DNA from: Amphirosellinia nigrospora
Taxonomy: Eukaryota; Ascomycota; Sordariomycetes; Xylariales; Xylariaceae
Direction: 5' to 3'
DNA length: 64,000 nt
Assembly: GCA_004123355.1 (NCBI GenBank)
Contig: SCHM01000004.1
Span: forward strand, 5,917,017-5,981,016
Shown here: in pieces, positions 59,375 through 64,000 of the stretch
Numbering within the stretch: position 1 is the first letter of the stretch
How the letters are laid out: the number at the start of each line of letters is the position of its first letter
The notes under the pieces: generated by a model
Told to the model about the DNA's origin: nothing
Seen by the model: only the letters and a program-made list of their open reading frames with translations
Database searches by the model: none
Made by a program: the position numbers and the translations under genes

Positions 59375-59715
59375 TAAGGTTCGGAAATGGGTACCCATGG
59401 GTACCCATGGAAAACCCATGGGTTTTCGTGGGTACTTAAAAAAACCCATGGGTTTTTTAAATGGGTAATACCCACGGAAAAAAACCCACGCATATAAAAT
59501 TTAGCAGCAAAAAAATATACTAATCTTTTATACTAATTTAAAATCTAAGAAATAATGTTCTTTTTGCTTTATATTTTTTTTAAACAATGTTAGTTTTTTA
59601 GGTGTTTAATACCTATGGGTTTTTTAATACTTATGGGTTTTTTTTACCCATGGCACCTACTTGGGTTTTTATGGGTGGTGGGTTATTGGGTTTTGGGTAA
59701 AAAGTCCAAACCCTA
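59375..59715. mobile_element. Non-autonomous hAT-type element (MITE), RIP-like decay
   Basis: A 341-base element without coding capacity. Terminal inverted repeats are TAAGGTTCGGA (left) and TAGGGTTTGGA (reverse complement of the right end), 9 of 11 identical. Flanking 8-base direct repeats are AGTTAGTT (59367-59374) and AGTCGGTT (59716-59723), 6 of 8 identical; every mismatch in ends and target sites is a transition. The interior is full of ACCCATGGGT palindromes, mostly near both ends, a subterminal pattern common in hAT elements. 8-base target duplication and TAGGGTTCGG-type ends fit hAT. Assignment rests on my reading of ends; no copy elsewhere in the window was seen. Confidence 0.72.
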
Positions 59716-59723
59716 AGTCGGTT

Positions 59724-60029
59724 AGGGGGGATTATTTAGGTGGGTGGCCCCCGGCTCTAGTAATTCCAAGCAAATCGGGTGTTACTGGCCTGCTGGTGCC
59801 CTAGTTACTGACCTTGCTAACCCGTACAAGTAAAGCTGTTGAATGTCTCATTGTCAAATATCTGATAACTCACTTGGCTCCCGAAAGATCCCACGTATTT
59901 ACAGAGTGTCATTTCTCCGGGTATAAAACGCAAATTGTACACCCGTTCCGTCGATTGGTGAGCAAGCTTTACCCTCGGTCTTAGCCTAGACAAAGTAGGC
60001 ATTGAGTAATAATGCTGCGCTTAAGTTCC
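59724..60029. other. Intergenic region, nothing recognised
   Basis: 306 bases between the MITE and the 3' end of the MFS gene. Confidence 0.5.
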
Positions 60030-61856
60030 CTATCCGACGTTTCTAGATTCCACCATAACTTGTGATGTGTTTGCCGAGTCGCGCTCCTTCAGCTTCAACA
60101 GCTCCTGGCAGTAAGGGCTATGCATTCTAAGCCAAGTGCCATATCTGAGAAAGACAAATGGTATGATTGCCATGGCTAGACTAAGGAAGCCTAGAAGACT
60201 GCACGCCCATGCAATTCCAAGTCTCTCATACATGGGACTAGCAGCCAATGGAAGCAGAACAGCAAAAATGCTACGACTAAACGCCGACGATGCCAAAGCG
60301 GATGCCGCAAAGATGTCGTATGCGTCTGCGAGATAATTCAGCATGGATATGAAAACCAATTCGAGACCCATGCCGAATGGAACTCCGGCAAGCATGGGGA
60401 CAATCCAGTGGATGTCTGATCGGGCAGTCCAACCCTGAAAACATCTAAATTAGCGCATGATCCCCACGGGGTGGTCTTGGAAGTCTTACCAGCCAGAATA
60501 ACGATGATACATTTAATGGCCCGCTGATACACGCCAAAGGAAGTCGACGATATTCCTCACTCTTTGGCCACGAAGCATTGCGCTCTTTGGCTTTTTCGAG
60601 AAATGTGTCGTACCAGATTGCTATGCCACAAGCGATCACGCCGCCAACCCCGACTAAAATCTCAATACATAATTCGGTTACTCTGGACATTTGACTCACT
60701 TGGAACCAAGGCCACACCAGCAAGTCCATCATTGAACTTGTATATACCTAAAAGGAGTCAACATCCAAACACATCTAGTGAATACTAGGAGTTACCTTGA
60801 AACACAATGGGGTAGACTTGGAAGAAGATATAGAATATTCCAAATTGGAGAGCCAAGTACAGGCAAGTGCAGATAACGATAGGTTCTTTGAACATCACCA
60901 CCTAGATGGTTAGCTAATCTTTCTAGTAAATGGAATATCACACACCGGTCTTGCGAGCTTCACCGTTACGGTGTGCTTCCATCCATTGTCCTCAAGTTCG
61001 ATGGGCGCATATACGTTCTGGGCATGATTAGGCGATGCTGCCCTTATTCGTTTTGCACCCGCAAAAGGATGACTGGAGGATATGTCTCTGAAGCATATGT
61101 CAGGTGATCTCATCAAAATGAATCTTAAATATCATACCTGGGAGAACGAGAAAAGCGGCAAGTTGCACCGGCAATTATCAACCCGACCCAAAACGTCCAT
61201 CTCCACGAGATGGGTGATACGAACCCCGAAATGAATAGGTCCAATGATTGGACCTAAGGAAGTCAACTGAATCCCGTTAGCATTTCAAAACTTCCCTCGT
61301 AATATACTTACTCCTATTAGGGCTATTGCTTGACCTCTTCTCACAGGATCATCATAGATATCGGCAAAAATGCCGCCCACAACTGTTATTGGCGCCGATG
61401 CAAAGGCGCCCGAGAGGAACCGAAAAATCAACAGAGCTGGCCATGTTGGTGCTAAAGCGCATGCCAGGGTGAAGACTGTAAAGCCGAAGAACGTCGAAAG
61501 CATCACGATTCTTCTGCCATGCATCTCGCTGAGTGGACTGAACAACGGCGGCCCAAAGACATATCCAATCAGGTAGACGGAGTTTGTCAATGCCAGTTGT
61601 TCGGCGCTTGATACGTTGAATTCTTTGGACAGATAGTGAGAAGCGCCGCTTGGGAGCGAGGAACCAAGTGTGCTGTTAGATGCCAGTGCAAGCCCGATTA
61701 TCAGGACGAGAATCTTCTTGCTCTGTTGAAAGTGAGAAGTTAAATATGATGGTTAAAACACGACTTTCTACGTACCGTACTCCAATTTGCAGGGCGCTCA
61801 GGGTCTTCATCAGAAAAGGTTACCAATCTCACATCCTCCATGTGCACAGAGGCCAT
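60030..61856 (-). CDS. MFS multidrug/metabolite exporter (DHA1 type)
   Basis: Plasma-membrane drug:proton antiporter with 12 TM segments. The start is MASVHMEDVRLVTFSDEDPE, followed by the fungal DHA1 pre-TM1 block DPERPANWSTSKK. The loop motif after TM2 is PLSEMHGRRIV; motif C in TM5 is SLGPIIGPI. Other TMs: LACALAPTWPALLIFRFLSG, IVICTCLYLALQFGIF, ISMLNYLADAYDIFAASALA and SLLGFLSLAMAIIPFVFL. Five or six exons; introns at about 61266-61310, 61080-61140, 60905-60945 and others. The frame shifts at 61234-61235, where one extra base separates GPI from ISGFVSPISWRWTFW. Ends KERDSANTSQVMVESRNVG at 60030. Placed between redox genes, it may export their product or confer self-protection; that is inference. 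Confidence 0.88.
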
Positions 61857-63233
61857 TGTGGTGAGGTATCGTGATTTAGGAGCCCGGTGAGAGCTTGGTA
61901 AAAAAGTACCGTGGGTGAAGTGATGATTGTTTAAATCTGTAGAACTGGATCAGCTGAATTGATTACTAAACACCAAAGAAGCTTCAGATCCAGAACCTTC
62001 TACGGGCTGGTAATACGGATATCCGAGACAATCATTCTACAGCTACCAGGACCACTATTTATGTCTTTGGTTTTGGTGCGTGGATCCCTAGATCCTCTAA
62101 CTGCACGGACCACTTTTTTGTCTACTACCCCTTTTCGCCCACTTTAGCACTCTATATTTTATATTATTTAAATTATATTGAAACGGCTTTGAATTATATT
62201 TTAATCAAACTTGAACTATGGGCCAAAGATCGGAGTGTAGTTTCTACCTTGTGTCTGTATCACGAGAAGGAAAACCATCTAGGTCAGGTACAACAATAGT
62301 ACTCTTAATAATAGGTACCATACAAGACTAAAGCTTAAAGGAAGGAGTCTAGTCCAGGAGATGGGCGAGTGTAGTATGTATGTATATGCTGGTATTGCAG
62401 CCCAATACAACCAAATATTCCTGACAGTTTGGATATCCTGCTCTCTCTTTCCCCTCTTAGGCTCAGGCAAGGTATAGGCAGAGAATTGAGCAGAGTACTG
62501 CAGCCATTCAGCGTGCAAAATTGCAACCCTAACGCTCCTTGGAGCTTGACTCTAGAGCCTCTAAGCGAGATGCAGGCTATTCTCTTTTCGCTTATCTTAT
62601 TCGCGCATATTTGGCACTGTGCATGTCGACTGTGCATGTCGCAGCAGCTTGGACGAGAAAAGTGATGATCATCGAATAGACGAAGCAATGGGAGTAGAAA
62701 AAGTAGATTGAAAAGGATGGAGGATTCTCTTACTTGCATGCGACGCGGGGAATTCGACGTAATGCAGCAGCTTCCTGTTCGAGTGTCGTCAGCCTGCAGG
62801 AAGCACATACCGCCGCCATAGGTACAGAAGCCCGTTATTGAGCACCAAAACCAAAACTAACACCATATTGTCCAAGCGTGCGTAAGGCAGGATGAGGCCG
62901 GAATGGGCGGTGGGCAGATGGAGAGAGCGAGAGGTAGGGCTTGTGTACGTGGACGTGTGTATTGCGTGCGTGAATCTCTGTGTGAAAGTGGTTGCAGCAT
63001 TTCCTGCAGTCTACTCACTAACGTATGGATTCGCTTTCAGATGTTTAGATCAAGCTCTCCTATTCCATCCCATCGCATCCCATTCTTCTGATACCGGTCC
63101 TATATAAACCCCTAACCTGTACATCCTCTTGTCCAACTCAAATCCCCTTATATCCCATTCTTCACTTCCTTCCCTCAACCGTCGGCGTCCCCAAAAACGA
63201 CATCACCGCTTCCACTGCCACACATCCCCAACA
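61857..63233. promoter_or_regulatory. Divergent region between MFS gene and P450
   Basis: 1.4 kb with both promoters. An AT-rich core lies at 62140-62215; no gene was recognised. The minus-strand frame of 157 codons at 62335-62808 lacks motifs and is rejected. A TATA-like element for the P450 is listed separately. Confidence 0.55.
63101..63108 (+). promoter_or_regulatory. TATA-like element of P450 gene
   Basis: TATATAAA, about 125 bases upstream of the P450 start codon, in a C/T-rich leader typical of fungal promoters. Confidence 0.5.
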
Positions 63234-64000
63234 ATGTTGTTCGAAATAGCACCCCTCCTCAACCTGCTGGTCCTAGCAGTCCCCTTCACCACCATTGTCT
63301 TCTTGGTCCGCTTCATCCGACAAGCAGCGTTCCGCAAAACAGGACCGAAAATCCCGCCTGGTCCGCCGGGCAGTGATCATGCGAAGTACTTGCAAGCTGA
63401 TCGCTGGAATGTGTTTAAGGCGTGGAACGAGAAATACGGTATGTCTGCTCCTGTCTTGGCTGTGTAGAAACAAGTGTGGTTTGCTGACATGGGGTGGGGG
63501 ATAGGCAATGTGGCGAGTTTTTACACGGGGCCGCAGTTGAATGTTTGTATGTTACCTGACCCTAGAGAAGTGAGCAGTGACGGGCTTGGGAAAGAGTGGC
63601 TGATATGATGGGTGCTAGTGCTTGGGACTATGGAGGGAGCTATAGATCTCCTCGAAAAAGCCGGCGAGACGTTCTCCAGTCGTCCCGACTTCGTCATGGG
63701 GTAAGATCAACATCCTCCTCCATCCCCACATCCTCTCACCCCTTCAAACACTAAACAAGACCAGTGAATTCCTCTTCTCGACTCCGAGGGTTCTCCATGG
63801 TATACGGCCAAAAATGGCGGGATTGGCGCACGGTTAGTCTGCTTGTTTTTCGCGAATATTTCGAAAAGTCAAATCATGATAGGGGGCTAATGGAGGCGGT
63901 ATTACACCATAGATTCACAACTCGCATTTCAGTGCCAAGGCATCGCCGGCGGCGAAGCCGATGCAGGAGAATGAGTCGGCGGTTTTGATTAAGGATTTGT
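63234..64000 (+). CDS. Cytochrome P450, 5' part (cut by window end)
   Basis: Membrane-anchored heme monooxygenase. Seen: an N-terminal hydrophobic anchor (LLNLLVLAVPFTTIVFLVRF), the proline hinge KIPPGPPGS, then GNVASFYTGPQLNVLLG, MEGAIDLLEKAGETFSSRPD and, around the C helix, VYGQKWRDWRT (the WxxxR-type heme-propionate region). Exons: 63234-63438, 63505-63546, 63619-63700, 63765 to about 63831 (GTTAGT donor), and one from about 63932; all joins fit in phase. There is one frame break near 63810 (RVLH/MVYGQ), net two bases missing or one extra. The O2-binding helix I and heme Cys loop lie outside the window, so the CYP family cannot be named. Last gene in the redox/transport run. Confidence 0.88.

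Noticed and set aside
62335-62808. 157-codon minus-strand frame between MFS and P450
   Set aside because: Cys/Ser/Leu-rich with no motifs; lies in promoter DNA.
1-64000. CRISPR arrays or bacterial-style operons
   Set aside because: No regularly spaced identical repeats; the DNA is clearly fungal with spliced genes.

Overview
This window is nuclear DNA of a filamentous ascomycete (Pezizomycotina, most probably Sordariomycetes). The reasons are fungus-only elongation factor 3, short GT..AG introns of about 50-80 nt, a Zn2Cys6 regulator, a fungal vacuolar TRP channel (Yvc1 type), JEN-type and DHA1-type MFS carriers, and fungal-style FAD monooxygenase, SDR, AKR and P450 genes. No species assignment is attempted. 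No tRNA, rRNA or CRISPR array was seen.

Layout. 1-21.7 kb is mostly conserved: EF-3 (3' end off the left edge), a MacroD-type macrodomain protein, an orphan gene, an AKR7-like reductase, a 3.6 kb spacer, a JEN-type carboxylate permease, a hydrolase-fold/NTF2 fusion, the vacuolar channel YVC1 and RNA polymerase III subunit RPC31. 22.2-30.0 kb is an accessory block between RPC31 and the proteasome chaperone PSMD5: a broken small gene, two divergent kinase-fold paralogues and a large HELMH metallopeptidase-like protein. PSMD5 and a Zn2Cys6 factor follow, then a 6.3 kb gene desert rich in simple repeats. 40-51 kb is conserved again: SEC7 and the pyruvate dehydrogenase E2 gene (divergent pair), then a TIGR02452/PARG-like protein with an altered active-site signature. 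51.5-64 kb is an accessory run of redox and transport genes: FAD monooxygenase and SDR sharing one short promoter region, an AKR, an AT-rich block with a RIP-like hAT MITE, a DHA1 MFS exporter, and a P450 cut by the right edge. It looks like a detoxification or secondary-metabolite locus, but no backbone synthase is in view.

The dominant technical feature is that almost every conserved gene, including essential ones (EF-3, SEC7, RPC31), carries one or more frame breaks. Most are single-base losses in homopolymer runs. They look like uncorrected sequencing errors, not pseudogenes. Coordinates below therefore span the whole gene and the breaks are listed; exon ends are given where the splice sites and reading phase agree.

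Intergenic DNA is unusual in carrying many copies of the palindrome ACCTAGGT (11 exact copies, all outside genes), plus several tandem or inverted simple repeats.
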